DNA of 64,000 nt, taken from Leguminivora glycinivorella. Its lineage: Eukaryota; Arthropoda; Insecta; Lepidoptera; Tortricidae. The stretch spans positions 8,379,545-8,443,544 of the forward strand of contig NC_062994.1 of NCBI RefSeq assembly GCF_023078275.1. The letters are read 5' to 3'. How positions within the stretch are numbered: the first letter of the stretch is position 1. The stretch itself is not shown here. Below: more notes on the stretch, generated by a model. That model ran no database searches. It was given only the letters and a program-made list of their open reading frames with translations, and was not told where the DNA came from.

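Noticed and set aside
63780..63840. Extra encore exon between exons 1 and 2
   Set aside because: A possible 27-nt exon with a GTAAAA donor would have a weak acceptor and does not improve the phase chain, which already closes from exon 1 to exon 2.

Overview
The window looks like an A/T-rich lepidopteran (moth or butterfly) nuclear chromosome segment. It has spliced genes with GT..AG introns, one large conserved animal gene, a structurally intact BEL/Pao retrotransposon, truncated LINEs, a tRNA-derived SINE and many short inverted-repeat (MITE) families of the type common in Lepidoptera. Roughly nine tenths of the sequence is intron or interspersed repeat.

Minus strand: one gene crosses almost the whole window. 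I could thread nineteen exons from about 64.0 kb down to 10.3 kb with matching splice phases at each junction I tested. Exons at 60.3-57.9 kb encode an R3H domain (R-x-x-x-H present) followed by a SUZ-like basic segment, which identifies the gene as the orthologue of encore / R3HDM1-2, an RNA-binding regulator. Its start lies beyond the right edge. Its 3' part (17.1-10.3 kb) contains a Cys-rich mini-exon and an Asn/Gln/Pro-rich exon, and probably ends at a TAA at 10,344.

Plus strand: nested in the ~31-kb encore intron (17.1-48.1 kb) are four small genes running the opposite way. Two have a TATA-box promoter and a short non-coding first exon; three have a CAG|ATG exon that starts with a signal peptide. 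They encode secreted-precursor-like proteins: (A) 19.66-20.3 kb, with an RRVKR cleavage site and two Cys modules; (B) 26.3-27.4 kb, about five ~62-residue repeats, several separated by RQKR-type sites, with three frame breaks; (C) 28.5-29.4 kb, a 58-residue acidic/basic propeptide; (D) 36.3-45.7 kb, nine 13-residue repeats joined by splicing to two Cys modules like those of A, with the stop codon supplied by an inserted repeat. I recognise none of the four by family.

Mobile DNA: the BEL/Pao element (36,992-43,928) has 488-bp LTRs differing at one base, a 5-bp ATATA target duplication, a tRNA-Tyr-like primer site and all expected domains, with one frame change between the gag-protease and RT-integrase ORFs. 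It sits inside a CCGGCC-type repeat, itself inside another inverted-repeat element, all in the intron of gene D. Several hAT-like MITEs have visible 8-bp target duplications. The left part (4.0-9.7 kb) is a GC-rich block bounded by inverted repeats and containing a 97-bp minisatellite; it is the least explained part of the window.
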